Origin: an uncultured Clostridium sp.
GTDB taxonomy: Bacteria > Bacillota > Clostridia > TANB77 > CAG-508
Assembly (NCBI GenBank): GCA_900551615.1
Contig: URWN01000005.1
Location: 9,848 to 73,847, forward strand
Length of the DNA stretch: 64,000 nucleotides
Direction of reading: 5' to 3'
The position numbers were made by a program, and so were the translations under genes. A model generated the notes under the pieces. It saw only the letters and a program-made list of their open reading frames with translations, searched no databases and was not told the origin of the DNA. Positions within the stretch are counted from its first letter, which is position 1; each line of letters begins with the position of its first letter. Of this stretch, positions 26,462-35,427 are shown piece after piece.

Positions 26462-29254
26462 TTCTAATATATTATTTTCTTCAACTACATTGTTTACTTC
26501 ATTATCGACTTCATTTTTTATTTCAGCTTTTTTCTTATCTTCCTTTGCTTTCTCAGTTTCCAAAGAATCAATCAAACTTTGTAATTTTTTAATATCAGAA
26601 CCCATAAGTTCCCAATCCTTATTATTTGTAGATTCAGACAAATTTTTATTAGCCTTAACAATAGCATCAATTAAACCATCTATATCATCAGTATCTTCAA
26701 CTTCAATATTAGATGCTTCTTTTGAAAGTAGATTTTTTAAAGCTATATCTAAATTATCACCAATTGCAACTTTGTTACCTGATGCTACAACAACCTTTTT
26801 AAGCATTGGTATTTTTGATTCTTCATTCAACATTGTTTGATAAATTGATTCTACATATAATAATGTGTTGTTTACTGGTACAACTACCATGTCTTTTGTT
26901 ACTTTTGTTCCACTAGTGTTTAAGTTTTGAATTTCAGAATATATAGTTTCGTCTTGTTCAATTTGATTGTCTAATTGCATTGGTCCAAAAATATTACTAT
27001 CTTGTGAGAATTTATACAATTTCAATTTATTTGAATTTCCATCTGTTGTTCCAACTAAATATGAAATTAAATTTTGTTTTGATTCTGGTGTATAAATTTG
27101 TACTAAACCAATTTCATTTTTATTATCTTCTTTAACCATTGTATAATATGGCTTTAATTCTGTTCCTGTTGATTTTGTAACATTTGTTGCATTGTATTTT
27201 GCTAAACTCCATACATCATCTGTTCTATATAATACATCTGGTTTTACATTATGATATATTTTTAATAGTTCTGCTTGAACATTATATAAATATTCTGGAT
27301 AAATAAAATGTTCTGATATGTCTTCTGGTATTTCTGAATTTATATCTTCAAATACTGTTGGATAAATATTTCTATATGCCATAGCAATTGGATCAGTTTT
27401 ATCTGTTACATAAAATTTCATTGTACCATCATATGCATCTATTATTACTTTTACAGAGTTTCTTATGTAATTGATTTTTTCTTTTATTCCGTCATGTTCT
27501 ATTGATGTATATTGTGAATATGGATAATCACTTGAAACTGTATATGCATCTAATACCCACACTGTTTTTCCTTCTTCTGTTACAACTGTATATGGATTTT
27601 CATCATAAATTAAATATGGCATTGCTTCTTTTGCTCTTTTTATAATATTTCTATTTATTAAAATTTTGCTATCTTTATTTATTTCTGTTGAAAATGCTAA
27701 GTTTAAATCCCCTGTTTTTATTCCTAGTATTAACCTATCAATAAATCCAAGTTGTAGGCCTGCTTGACCATTATATGTTGATGTATGCTCTAAACCATAT
27801 TCGTCTGTGTAATCATATTCTTGTTTATTTTTTACACTTGTTGCAATCGCATTATTTGTTTCTAACCCAAAATAAATATCTTGAGTTTTTGTTCCTATTT
27901 GTTCATCTTTTCCAGATACATCTTTTTGGATATAATTTAAGCTACCTGTTGCAGTTGTAGAAGTTGCATCTATTACTATTTGGCCTTTTCCATGTGTATA
28001 TTCATATGTTTTACTATTATATGTTCTGCCTGAATTTGTAACTTCTCTTGGTGCAACATATACAAGTGTATCTTTCCCTGATATTTTATATTTTGCAATA
28101 TTTGCATTTCTATATGTATAATATCCTGTTCCCGTTTGATTATCATCTAATGTTTTTAATACAACATCTTGATTTACTAATCTTGTATTATTTATTATAT
28201 CTGTATTTTCATTAACTTCATTTTGTGTTATTGTTCCTGAATTTTCTAAATTTGTTTCTTCAATATCTATGTTATATGCAGCCTTTGTATATTTTATATT
28301 ATCAGCTATATAATCTTTTTCTTTATCTAGTGTATTTGAATTTACAAAAATCAAATTAAATACAATTATTACTAAAAACATTACTACTAAATATCCTGGT
28401 ATTATAGCTAAATTTTTAAGTACTTTTACTGTATCATTCTTTTTAAAAGCTTTTATCGCTCTCATTGCTCCAAAAATTATTACAAATGAAAATATTAAAT
28501 ATCCCCATCTTTGAACCATTACATCAGTATAACTTGCACCTATAATTTCTATATTTTCTGTAGAATCAACATCATTTTTTATTGTCAACATTTTACTTAA
28601 TGATATATTTGTTATATTCAATGCATTTATTAAAGCAATTAAAATTACTACCATTACCGCATTTCTTAGGATCTTTTTAACTAATAAGCTTTCTCTTACC
28701 ATCTTTCCGTCTACACCGTCAAAAAATCTATTAAATACAATTACATAATAAACTGCCATATATATTGTTAATCCTATAAGTATTTCTGCAAAGTATCCTA
28801 ATATAGTTTGGACAAACGGCTTTTGGAACATATAGAATGCTATATCCAATCCAAAAACCGGATCATTTATTCCAAATGACGCATTACTTGCACACAATAA
28901 AAATTGTTTCATTAATGTATTAGAAACTAGTGTACTTACTATTACTGAAGTTACAAATGCTATTGACTTATTTAATAACTTTGGCATTTCTTTATTTTCT
29001 TTTTCAAAAAAAGGTTTTAGTCCTTTTTTTATTCCTCTATTTGTAAAATACATTATTATATACAACATTACAAAATTAATTCCAAAAATTATATATTTAC
29101 ATTGTAAATTTGTTTCAAATGCCTGTATATAATTTTCGCCTAACTCTTTATATTGTAAATATGTTCCTCTTAAACTTGTATAACTTCCAATTATAAATAT
29201 TGCTAGAAATAATATTACAATAATCATCCTTGTTTTACTTTTATTCTTTTCCAA
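26459..29254 (-). CDS. UPF0182-family large membrane protein
   Basis: 931 residues from a TTG start with AAGGAGG upstream. Seven to eight membrane helices occupy residues 1-320; a large extracytoplasmic domain follows (about 330-860), with the family-like YPYSQYTSIEHDGI and YIRNSVKVIIDAYDG motifs. The last 70 residues are acidic and Lys-rich and probably coiled. This matches the COG1615 family, widespread in Actinobacteria and Firmicutes, of unknown function. It stands alone, convergent with tyrS. Confidence 0.9.
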   Translation of the reverse strand: MEKNKSKTRMIIVILFLAIFIIGSYTSLRGTYLQYKELGENYIQAFETNLQCKYIIFGINFVMLYIIMYFTNRGIKKGLKPFFEKENKEMPKLLNKSIAFVTSVIVSTLVSNTLMKQFLLCASNASFGINDPVFGLDIAFYMFQKPFVQTILGYFAEILIGLTIYMAVYYVIVFNRFFDGVDGKMVRESLLVKKILRNAVMVVILIALINALNITNISLSKMLTIKNDVDSTENIEIIGASYTDVMVQRWGYLIFSFVIIFGAMRAIKAFKKNDTVKVLKNLAIIPGYLVVMFLVIIVFNLIFVNSNTLDKEKDYIADNIKYTKAAYNIDIEETNLENSGTITQNEVNENTDIINNTRLVNQDVVLKTLDDNQTGTGYYTYRNANIAKYKISGKDTLVYVAPREVTNSGRTYNSKTYEYTHGKGQIVIDATSTTATGSLNYIQKDVSGKDEQIGTKTQDIYFGLETNNAIATSVKNKQEYDYTDEYGLEHTSTYNGQAGLQLGFIDRLILGIKTGDLNLAFSTEINKDSKILINRNIIKRAKEAMPYLIYDENPYTVVTEEGKTVWVLDAYTVSSDYPYSQYTSIEHDGIKEKINYIRNSVKVIIDAYDGTMKFYVTDKTDPIAMAYRNIYPTVFEDINSEIPEDISEHFIYPEYLYNVQAELLKIYHNVKPDVLYRTDDVWSLAKYNATNVTKSTGTELKPYYTMVKEDNKNEIGLVQIYTPESKQNLISYLVGTTDGNSNKLKLYKFSQDSNIFGPMQLDNQIEQDETIYSEIQNLNTSGTKVTKDMVVVPVNNTLLYVESIYQTMLNEESKIPMLKKVVVASGNKVAIGDNLDIALKNLLSKEASNIEVEDTDDIDGLIDAIVKANKNLSESTNNKDWELMGSDIKKLQSLIDSLETEKAKEDKKKAEIKNEVDNEVNNVVEENNILE

Positions 29255-29271
29255 TTTATACCTCCTTATTC

Positions 29272-29306
29272 AAGTGTCCAAAAGGGACGGTTCTTTTTGG
29301 ACACTT
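29272..29306. repeat. REP-like palindrome, family 1
   Basis: Perfect 12-base arms AAGTGTCCAAAA and TTTTGGACACTT enclose the loop GGGACGGTTCT. The GGGACG core and arm layout match the pair at 19398-19483. It lies between the UPF0182 start and the ftsY stop and could end ftsY transcription. Confidence 0.75.
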
Positions 29307-29366
29307 TGGAACACATTCTTACTTTAATAAAAACGTCACAATAGTTCCCTGCTCGCTGTCTGTTAA

Positions 29367-30272
29367 CTAAATTATTGCTTTTACAAAATCTTCTGAATTA
29401 AAGATTTCCATATCATCAATTTGTTCTCCAACTCCAATAAACTTAACCGGAATTTTATTTTCTTCTACAATTCCTATAACAACTCCACCTTTTGCTGTTC
29501 CGTCTAGTTTTGTTAAAACTATTCCTGTTATATCTGTTTCTTGCTTAAAAGCTTTTACTTGTGATATAGCATTTTGTCCTGTTGTTCCGTCAATTACAAG
29601 TAAAACTTCTTTGTCTGCATCTGGCATTTCTTTGTTTATAACTTTTTGAATTTTATTTAATTCATCCATTAAGTATTTTTTGTTATGAAGTCTTCCAGCT
29701 GTATCTACTATTAGTACATCTGCTCCATTTTCTTTTGTTTTCTTGATTGCATCAAATACTACTGACGCTGGGTCTACTCCTTCGTCTCTTTTTACTATGT
29801 CTGCTCCTGCCCTTTTTGCCCATATTTCTAATTGTTCAACCGCTGCTGCTCTAAATGTATCTGCTGCTGCAACTACAACTTTTTTTCCGTCTTTTGCTAA
29901 TCTATTTGCCATTTTTCCAATTGATGTTGTTTTTCCAACTCCATTTACTCCAACTACTAAAATTACTGATGGTTTTGTATTTAAATGTAAACCAATATCT
30001 GTTACATCTAATATTTTTTGCATTTCTTCTCTTAATGCTTGTTTTACATCTTCTTCATCTTGTATTTTTTCTTTTTTGATTCTTTCTCTTAAACTTGATA
30101 TTATTTTAATTGATGTGTCCATTCCTATGTCTGACATTATTAGTATTTCTTCTAGTTCGTCTAAAAAATCTTCGTCAACTTTTCTGAAGTTTTTGAATAC
30201 GTTGTTTATTTTTTCATCAAATGATGTTTTTGTTTTGTTCAACCCGTTTTTTAATTTATCGAAAAATCCCAT
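29367..30272 (-). CDS. ftsY: Signal recognition particle receptor FtsY
   Basis: 301 residues, the short Gram-positive form with a minimal N-terminal region. The NG domain shows G1 GVNGVGKTT near residue 108, the AADTFRAAA motif near 138, DTAGR near 190 and TKLDGTAKGG near 255. It binds SRP and guides ribosomes to the Sec translocon at the membrane. No ffh or smc is adjacent, so it is separated from its common partners. Confidence 0.96.
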   Translation of the reverse strand: MGFFDKLKNGLNKTKTSFDEKINNVFKNFRKVDEDFLDELEEILIMSDIGMDTSIKIISSLRERIKKEKIQDEEDVKQALREEMQKILDVTDIGLHLNTKPSVILVVGVNGVGKTTSIGKMANRLAKDGKKVVVAAADTFRAAAVEQLEIWAKRAGADIVKRDEGVDPASVVFDAIKKTKENGADVLIVDTAGRLHNKKYLMDELNKIQKVINKEMPDADKEVLLVIDGTTGQNAISQVKAFKQETDITGIVLTKLDGTAKGGVVIGIVEENKIPVKFIGVGEQIDDMEIFNSEDFVKAII

Positions 30273-30392
30273 AAATCTAATCCGCCTTTCTTTTTTTAAT
30301 TATTTTTATTTATATATGGTTTTACTTGTCTGTTTCAATTTTTCATTAACACTATTAGTATAGCACATTTTACCAGTTATGGCAACCATTTT

Positions 30393-30459
30393 TTGAGACA
30401 AGTGGAACAACACAAAAATGAGACAGTTTTGCACTGTCCCATTTGTTTAATTTGTCTCT
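30393..30459. repeat. Intergenic GACA/TGTC repeat element, family 2
   Basis: GAGACAA and TTGTCTC arms enclose AAAAATGAGACAG, a TTTTGC centre and CTGTCCCA. The order of motifs matches the element at 17248, so it is an interspersed repeat. It is part of the 450-base gap between ftsY and the FtsW-like gene. Confidence 0.6.
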
Positions 30460-30469
30460 TTTAATTAAT

Positions 30470-30660
30470 TGCAGTTCCATTTACATATAATTTATAACCA
30501 TTAAAATCAATATGATTTATCACATTCTCAATTATCCATTCTCATTAAATTACTTTTTACATCATTAGCTCTTTGACTATAATTTTTATTTTTTACGTAC
30601 AAATGATAAATAAGCTTCCAAATTATTTTATTAATGAATTTATTTTATCATATTTTTATT
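30470..30660 (-). other. Possible decayed coding remnant
   Basis: On the minus strand two frames read as plausible protein without a usable start: one includes YSQRANDVKSNLMRMD, the other continues after a frame change with IDFNGYKLYVNGTAIN and a stop near 30470. The change of frame and lack of a start suggest a degraded small gene. The rest of 30273-30722 holds only the repeat at 30393 and A/T-rich DNA. Confidence 0.3.
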
Positions 30661-30722
30661 AAATTAACATTAAATTTAAAATAATTTTGGAGAGCTTATA
30701 AAAAACTCTCCTTTTCTCCTTA

Positions 30723-32096
30723 TTATATATTTACATCTTTCTTTCTATAAACCGCAAAAATCAAAGCTAAACACATCATATTAACAACCAATTCGCCACA
30801 GCCATAAGTAACAAAAGGAAGATTAAAGCTAGCACCAAAAAGCAAATTAAAATTCATCAAAACGTTAAATATACTCTGCAAAATAAACATACAACCAATT
30901 CCTAAAATTATTAAACTACCATACTTTTCTTTAATCTTAAATGAATTAATTACTAACTTTATAGAAAAAGCCAAAACAGCAATAATCAAAGTAACAGTTG
31001 GTATCCAACCAAAATGAGTTAATATTGATATAATTTCATTATTTCCAAATCCATCAAATAAATATATGGCATCACTCATATTTTCCGCTTCGCCAAATTT
31101 TTGTGCAGACTCAATTATTTCTTTTCTGTTTAATGCCCTCCATCCTTCTTTTTCCTTATATTCTTCCGGATTATATACTGAAATAAATTTATCCAAAACA
31201 TATGGATTTGCTAAAACTTCAAATAAAACGACTACTGTTCCAACTATTATAGGTATTCCCCACAACATTAATAGCTGTTTTCTCTTATTTTCACTCTCAC
31301 TTACTACCTTTTTTGTAGCTAAAATTAAATATGTAATTGCTAACACTATTACTGATGATGATGAAGGAATTAAGCTTAACATTAGTAATGATATCAAACT
31401 TAAAACAACTAATTTTAAAACATTGGAATTTATTTTAATATTTTTTTCTTTAAATAGTTTAGTTAATTTATTTTCTTCATTTATATTTTCTAAAAAAACA
31501 ATAAAAGCAAGAATATATAATGGTATAGCTATTGTATTTGACCTTATGCTATAATTTCCTATTCTTAAAAAATTTATGCCATTAACTGATATTCCAAATA
31601 AAAAAGCTAATATTATTACTACTGTTGCAATTATATATAAAATTAATGGTTTATTTTTAATTTTTTTATAATCACAAAAATATATTATTACACCTATTGA
31701 AAAACCTAAAACTACAAAGCATGCATATTTTATCATATAGTTTGTTGTAATATATTCGCTTACTCCTTCTTTCATATACTGCATCATTTCTGTATGTTCA
31801 TTTTCTGTAATTATGTACGAAATTACAAAGCCAAAAATCAATAAAACAACTAATATTATTAACAATTTCCAATCTAATCTAGGTCTATGTACTTTGTTTA
31901 ATTCTTTTCCAATAATTTCGGCGTCTCCCATTTGCTCAACTGCGTCTTTCTCTGCTTCCTCTTCATTTTGTCCCATTTCAATTAGTTCTTCTTTTTTGTC
32001 CTCTATATGATCTTTTAGTTCTTCAGCTATTGTATTTCTTATTGGTTTGTATTTTATTTGCTCACATACCGAGTTTAGAAATTCATTAATTTGCAA
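30723..32096 (-). CDS. FtsW/RodA-like protein with HAAS-type N-terminal domain
   Basis: 457 residues from a TTG start at 32096, chosen because AGGAGG sits about nine bases upstream. Residues 1-75 are a helical domain (DHIEDKKEELIEMG, then MGDAEIIGKELN) of the HAAS/permease-prefix kind that often accompanies PadR regulators. Residues 78-455 carry about ten membrane helices and end in FVTYGCGELVVN, the RodA/FtsW-type terminal motif. SEDS proteins polymerise glycan strands, but the Asp and other catalytic residues were not confirmed here. It overlaps the PadR gene by 11 bases and so is repressed with it. Confidence 0.8.
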   Translation of the reverse strand: MQINEFLNSVCEQIKYKPIRNTIAEELKDHIEDKKEELIEMGQNEEEAEKDAVEQMGDAEIIGKELNKVHRPRLDWKLLIILVVLLIFGFVISYIITENEHTEMMQYMKEGVSEYITTNYMIKYACFVVLGFSIGVIIYFCDYKKIKNKPLILYIIATVVIILAFLFGISVNGINFLRIGNYSIRSNTIAIPLYILAFIVFLENINEENKLTKLFKEKNIKINSNVLKLVVLSLISLLMLSLIPSSSSVIVLAITYLILATKKVVSESENKRKQLLMLWGIPIIVGTVVVLFEVLANPYVLDKFISVYNPEEYKEKEGWRALNRKEIIESAQKFGEAENMSDAIYLFDGFGNNEIISILTHFGWIPTVTLIIAVLAFSIKLVINSFKIKEKYGSLIILGIGCMFILQSIFNVLMNFNLLFGASFNLPFVTYGCGELVVNMMCLALIFAVYRKKDVNI

Positions 32097-32424
32097 ATGA
32101 AACACCTCCTATTACTCTATTTACTGATTCACTAAAAATTTTCCATTCTTCGTTTTTTTCTTTTAATGATTTTTTTCCTTTTGTTGTTATTGCATAATAT
32201 TTTCTTTTCTTTCCTGTTGTATCATCCCAATATGATGAGATTAATCCTTCTTCTTCTAATGAATGTAATATTGGATATAGTGTTCCTTCTTTAAATTCAA
32301 ATACATTATTTGATTTTTCTTTTAGCTTTTTTATCATTTGATATCCATACATGTTCTCATCTTTGACCATTTCCAATATTAGCATTTTTGTGCTTCCTTT
32401 TAATAATTCTTTGCTTATTTTCAT
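32086..32424 (-). CDS. PadR-family transcriptional regulator
   Basis: 112 residues with the PadR winged helix: ILEMVKDENMYGYQMIKKL near residue 17, FEFKEGTLYPILHSLEEEGLI near 43 and KKRKYYAITTKGKK near 68. PadR proteins are usually autorepressors released by a ligand or by a partner protein. Its own promoter at 32501 is covered by a nested palindrome, a likely operator. The downstream FtsW/RodA-like gene is translationally coupled. Confidence 0.93.
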   Translation of the reverse strand: MKISKELLKGSTKMLILEMVKDENMYGYQMIKKLKEKSNNVFEFKEGTLYPILHSLEEEGLISSYWDDTTGKKRKYYAITTKGKKSLKEKNEEWKIFSESVNRVIGGVSFAN

Positions 32425-32470
32425 CTTTATACCTTACCTTTCTGTTTTTACTAAATATAATTGTTAAAAA

Positions 32471-32519
32471 TAATACCTAGTAATTCTATGTATTTTATAC
32501 ATAGTAACACTAGGTATTA
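32471..32519. promoter_or_regulatory. Nested palindromic operator of PadR
   Basis: Outer perfect arms TAATACCTAGT (32471-32481) and ACTAGGTATTA (32509-32519) enclose inner arms CTATGTAT and ATACATAG with an ATGT-N-ACAT core, the usual PadR motif. It covers the -10 and spacer of the PadR promoter, so binding would block initiation. Confidence 0.75.
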
Positions 32520-32529
32520 CTTTTGTCAA
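32501..32529 (-). promoter_or_regulatory. PadR operon promoter
   Basis: On the minus strand TTGACA (32524-32529), a 17-base spacer and TACTAT (32501-32506). The palindrome at 32471-32519 overlaps it. Confidence 0.75.
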
Positions 32530-32585
32530 TATTTTTTTATTTTTTTCTTGCTTGTTATGATTTCTTGTGTTATACTTTTTTATAT

Positions 32586-32661
32586 GCCAATATAGCTCAG
32601 TTGGTAGAGCAACGGATTCGTAACCCGTAGGTCAGCAGTTCGATTCTGCTTATTGGCTCCA
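32586..32661 (+). tRNA. tRNA-Thr (anticodon CGT)
   Basis: 76 bases including the encoded CCA. Acceptor arms GCCAATA and TATTGGC pair, and the D-arm GCTC/GAGC and T-arm (GCAG, TTCGATT, CTGC) are intact. The anticodon loop is TTCGTAA, giving CGT at positions 34-36 (reads ACG). The anticodon stem has one A-C mismatch next to the loop. It stands alone and marks the left side of the accessory island. Confidence 0.92.
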
Positions 32662-32670
32662 TTTGAAAAC

Positions 32671-32710
32671 AACTTACGGACTAATTAAAGTTCGTAAGTT
32701 TTTATTTTAT
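32671..32710 (+). terminator. tRNA terminator
   Basis: AACTTACG (32671-32678) pairs with CGTAAGTT (32693-32700), with extra AC/GT pairs, followed by T-rich sequence. It lies 9 bases after the tRNA. Confidence 0.75.
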
Positions 32711-32787
32711 CCGTAGTCAGGTTTGGAAAGGCTTGTTCTACCAAATATAAAGATAACGTTCTCTTTCTAGGAAGGAGGACATTTTTT

Positions 32788-33066
32788 ATGCTTTAATTTA
32801 AAACAATTGAAGAATTGAAACCTAATACTAAACTACTAGAACTTATTAAAGGCTTTACTTATAAAACTAAAAAAGGAAAAGTTAAAATTCTTCTAAATAC
32901 TAATTTACAGTTTATTGAACCAACTGAATATTTAATTACATATCCTATTACTTTTACTATACTTGAATATAAAGTAAATGAGATTAGCAATAAACCATTT
33001 TACATTAAAGAGTGCAAAGAAAAGTATAATTTGAAAGAAATTGAAACTTTTTTAAGAAATCTTTAA
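32788..33066 (+). pseudogene. Small recombinase-associated gene with an early stop codon
   Basis: GGAGGAC is well placed before ATG 32788, but the third codon is TAA; the frame then stays open for about 90 codons to 33066. A TTG at 32815 could restart translation, giving 83 residues. The protein is not recognised: it has a Lys-rich N-terminal half with KKGKVKILLN and a helical KEIETFLRNL end, and resembles small proteins encoded just before serine recombinases. It is either a recently broken gene or expressed from the internal TTG. Confidence 0.6.
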
Positions 33067-33153
33067 TTTTTGACTATACTTTTTGCGTTTAAGTGAGGAA
33101 ACATATGAGAGGTATATTAATATTTCTCAAAATTTAAGGAAAGGAGGAAAAAT

Positions 33154-34935
33154 ATGAGATGTGGAGTTTATGTAAGAGTTTCTACTGATGACCAAAGAGA
33201 TAATGGTTATTCTATTGATTCTCAACTTCGAATGATTAAAGAATATTGTGAAAAGAATGATTATGATATTGTAGATGTATACAATGATGCAGGACATTCT
33301 GGAAAAGATTTAATGAGACCTGAAATGCAAAGATTACTTAAAGATATCAAATCCAAGAAAATTGATAAGTTAATTGCTATTAAAGTAGATAGATTAACTA
33401 GAAACAATTATGATGGTTTTTGGTTACTTAATTACTGCGAAGAACACGATGTTAAGATTGAATTAATACTTGAGCCTTATGATGTATCTACTGCTAATGG
33501 TGAAATGATATTTGGTATGAATTTAGTATTCGGTCAAAGAGAACGAAAAGAAATTGGAGCAAGAACTAAGCGCGCTATGGAAGAAATGGCTTTAGAAAAA
33601 ATTCATCCAAGTAAAGCACCTTATGGTTATAATAGAAATAAAGAAACTGGTCATTTAGAAATAGAACCTATTGAAGCACAAGTTGTAAAAGAAATATTTG
33701 AACTATGTAAAAAAGGACATTCTACTAGAAATATTGCAACTATTATGAAAGATAATAATGCTTATTTAAAACAAAGTAGATGGGCATCAGACAGAGTTTA
33801 TAAAATACTTACTAATTCTATTTATATTGGTATATTTGAATATGGAAAGTATAAAAGAAAACCACAGGATGTATTAAGAGTTGAAGATTATTGTGAATCT
33901 ATTATTGATATAAATACTTGGAACACGACAAGAGCAAATCTAGAAAAGAATAAGCATACAAACTATGGGGAGCATATCCATTTATTTGCAGGATTAGTAA
34001 AATGTCCTTTATGTAATGAGATACTTGCAGCTAGTGAATCATTTAAAAAGTATAAGAATGAAACTAAAATTTATTACCATTTGAGATGTAAAAATCATAA
34101 TTGTAAAGGTTACGATTATCACTATAATTCAGATAAAATTGAGGATAAATTAAAAAGAATTTTAAATGAATTAATTAGATTTATGTATGATAATTCTAAT
34201 GAAATAATTACTTGTAGTTCTACTAAAAGCAAAGAAGTAAAAGAAATAGAAAAAGCAATTGAAAAGTTAAAAATTCAAGAGAAAAAATTAGTAGATTTAT
34301 ATTTAAGTTCTACCCTAGATGTGGAAACTATCAATCATAAAAATGATGTTATTAAAAAAGAAATTGATAAATTAACTAAAAAGAAAACTACACTTGATCC
34401 AGATAATGACTTTAAAGAATACACAGTAGAACTTCTTAAAAAGTTAGACTATGAAGAAGATAATGGAGATTTTACCTTTAAAAACAGTTTAAGTTTTGCT
34501 TATTTATTCGATAGTTTAAATAGAAAAGCACAGAAAGAATTAATAAGTAGATTAATATCTTCTATTGAAATAACAAGAGATGATAACTACAATATTGAGA
34601 TTAAAAATATCAAATTTACAGAAGAATTTATCTCAAAAAGTACAAAAGATTATATTGATTATTTAAATGAACTACTAACTGATAATAATATTGGTATAAC
34701 TTATAAAGAACAAATTAATAAAGAAAAATTATTAGAATTAGAAAAAGATTATACCGTTATGTCATTAGTAAAAATGGAGAATAATCTATATTCGGAAGAA
34801 GAATTAAATAACTATATCGATTTAATGAAAGAACATTTCTATGTAGGTGGAATTATAAATTGTCCTTATGTTGAAAGTAATAATATAGTTGATACTTTAA
34901 TTCTAATACCAAAAACTGAATTAATAAATGTTTAA
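33154..34935 (+). CDS. Large serine recombinase
   Basis: 593 residues. The catalytic domain carries the Ser at residue 10 in VYVRVST, an ESxL-like DNA-binding Arg region and the KVDRLTR motif near residue 71. The recombinase domain follows (about 150-260, with APYGYNR), then a zinc ribbon with CPLC near 286 and CKNHNC near 312, and a long coiled-coil (about 340-400). This is the architecture of integrases such as TnpX and phage integrases, which insert or excise circular DNA. An AAAGGAGG site precedes ATG 33154. It is intact, although neighbouring genes are decayed. Confidence 0.95.
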   Translation: MRCGVYVRVSTDDQRDNGYSIDSQLRMIKEYCEKNDYDIVDVYNDAGHSGKDLMRPEMQRLLKDIKSKKIDKLIAIKVDRLTRNNYDGFWLLNYCEEHDVKIELILEPYDVSTANGEMIFGMNLVFGQRERKEIGARTKRAMEEMALEKIHPSKAPYGYNRNKETGHLEIEPIEAQVVKEIFELCKKGHSTRNIATIMKDNNAYLKQSRWASDRVYKILTNSIYIGIFEYGKYKRKPQDVLRVEDYCESIIDINTWNTTRANLEKNKHTNYGEHIHLFAGLVKCPLCNEILAASESFKKYKNETKIYYHLRCKNHNCKGYDYHYNSDKIEDKLKRILNELIRFMYDNSNEIITCSSTKSKEVKEIEKAIEKLKIQEKKLVDLYLSSTLDVETINHKNDVIKKEIDKLTKKKTTLDPDNDFKEYTVELLKKLDYEEDNGDFTFKNSLSFAYLFDSLNRKAQKELISRLISSIEITRDDNYNIEIKNIKFTEEFISKSTKDYIDYLNELLTDNNIGITYKEQINKEKLLELEKDYTVMSLVKMENNLYSEEELNNYIDLMKEHFYVGGIINCPYVESNNIVDTLILIPKTELINV

Positions 34936-34956
34936 AATTAAGAAAGGAATGATAAA

Positions 34957-35316
34957 ATTATAGAAATAAAATATACAAGACAAGGAGATTATTTAATACC
35001 AAATTTATATTTAGAAAATGATGAAGATTGTGGAAGAATTGGCAAATATGGAATACTAAGATTACACTTTATTGCTCAAAATAAACAAGCACTTTATGAG
35101 GCACTTTTGATGAAAAATAAACTAACTCATCATCTTCTTTTAGTCAGTGATTCTTGTGAAAATTTATACAAAATACTAATAGAAAATTATATAAAAAATG
35201 CTGAAAGACTGTCTGAAAAAAGAAAAGAATTAAATCCATTAGAATGGACGAAATTAATGAATAATTACAAAAATATGGCTGAAGAAATAGTCTTAAATGA
35301 ATATGTTTTTGTATAA
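34957..35316 (+). CDS. tnpV: TnpV-like transposon protein (unusual ATT start)
   Basis: 119 residues. The start YTRQGDYLIPNLYL, the middle FIAQNKQALYEALL and the end EWTKLMNNYKNMAEEIVLNE match TnpV of Tn4451-type mobile elements. There is no ATG in frame at the beginning: ATT 34957, about nine bases after AAAGGAA, fits best, or the gene may start at the internal TTG 35107. The nearby ATG 34949 is out of frame. So the start codon appears mutated, and TnpV may be weakly made or inactive. It follows the recombinase by 21 bases. Confidence 0.75.
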   Translation: MIEIKYTRQGDYLIPNLYLENDEDCGRIGKYGILRLHFIAQNKQALYEALLMKNKLTHHLLLVSDSCENLYKILIENYIKNAERLSEKRKELNPLEWTKLMNNYKNMAEEIVLNEYVFV

Positions 35317-35325
35317 ATAATCTCA

Positions 35326-35368
35326 AAAAAAGAGGAAAAAATTATCAAAATAATTGAATCCTCTTTTT
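35326..35368 (+). terminator. Terminator after tnpV
   Basis: AAAAAGAGGA pairs with TCCTCTTTTT, extended by an inner AATTAT/ATAATT stem, with T-rich ends. It ends the recombinase-tnpV transcript. Confidence 0.8.
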
Positions 35369-35384
35369 ATATTATTCTTAATAT

Positions 35385-35427
35385 GGGAGTATAAGTCGTG
35401 TCTAGCAAGCACTGAATTTATACTCCC
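35385..35427. repeat. Inverted repeat at the island junction
   Basis: GGGAGTATAA (35385-35394) and TTATACTCCC (35418-35427) are perfect 10-base arms around a TCGTGTCTAGCAAGCACTGAAT centre. The right arm contains the stop codon of the amidotransferase gene. It could be the end of the recombinase element or a terminator of the minus-strand genes; no direct repeat of the tRNA end was found here. Confidence 0.5.

Noticed and set aside
32586..32661. Reading the tRNA as tRNA-Arg (TCG)
   Set aside because: With five stem pairs counted from position 27 the loop is TTCGTAA and the anticodon CGT; TCG would put T at position 37, where a purine is normal.
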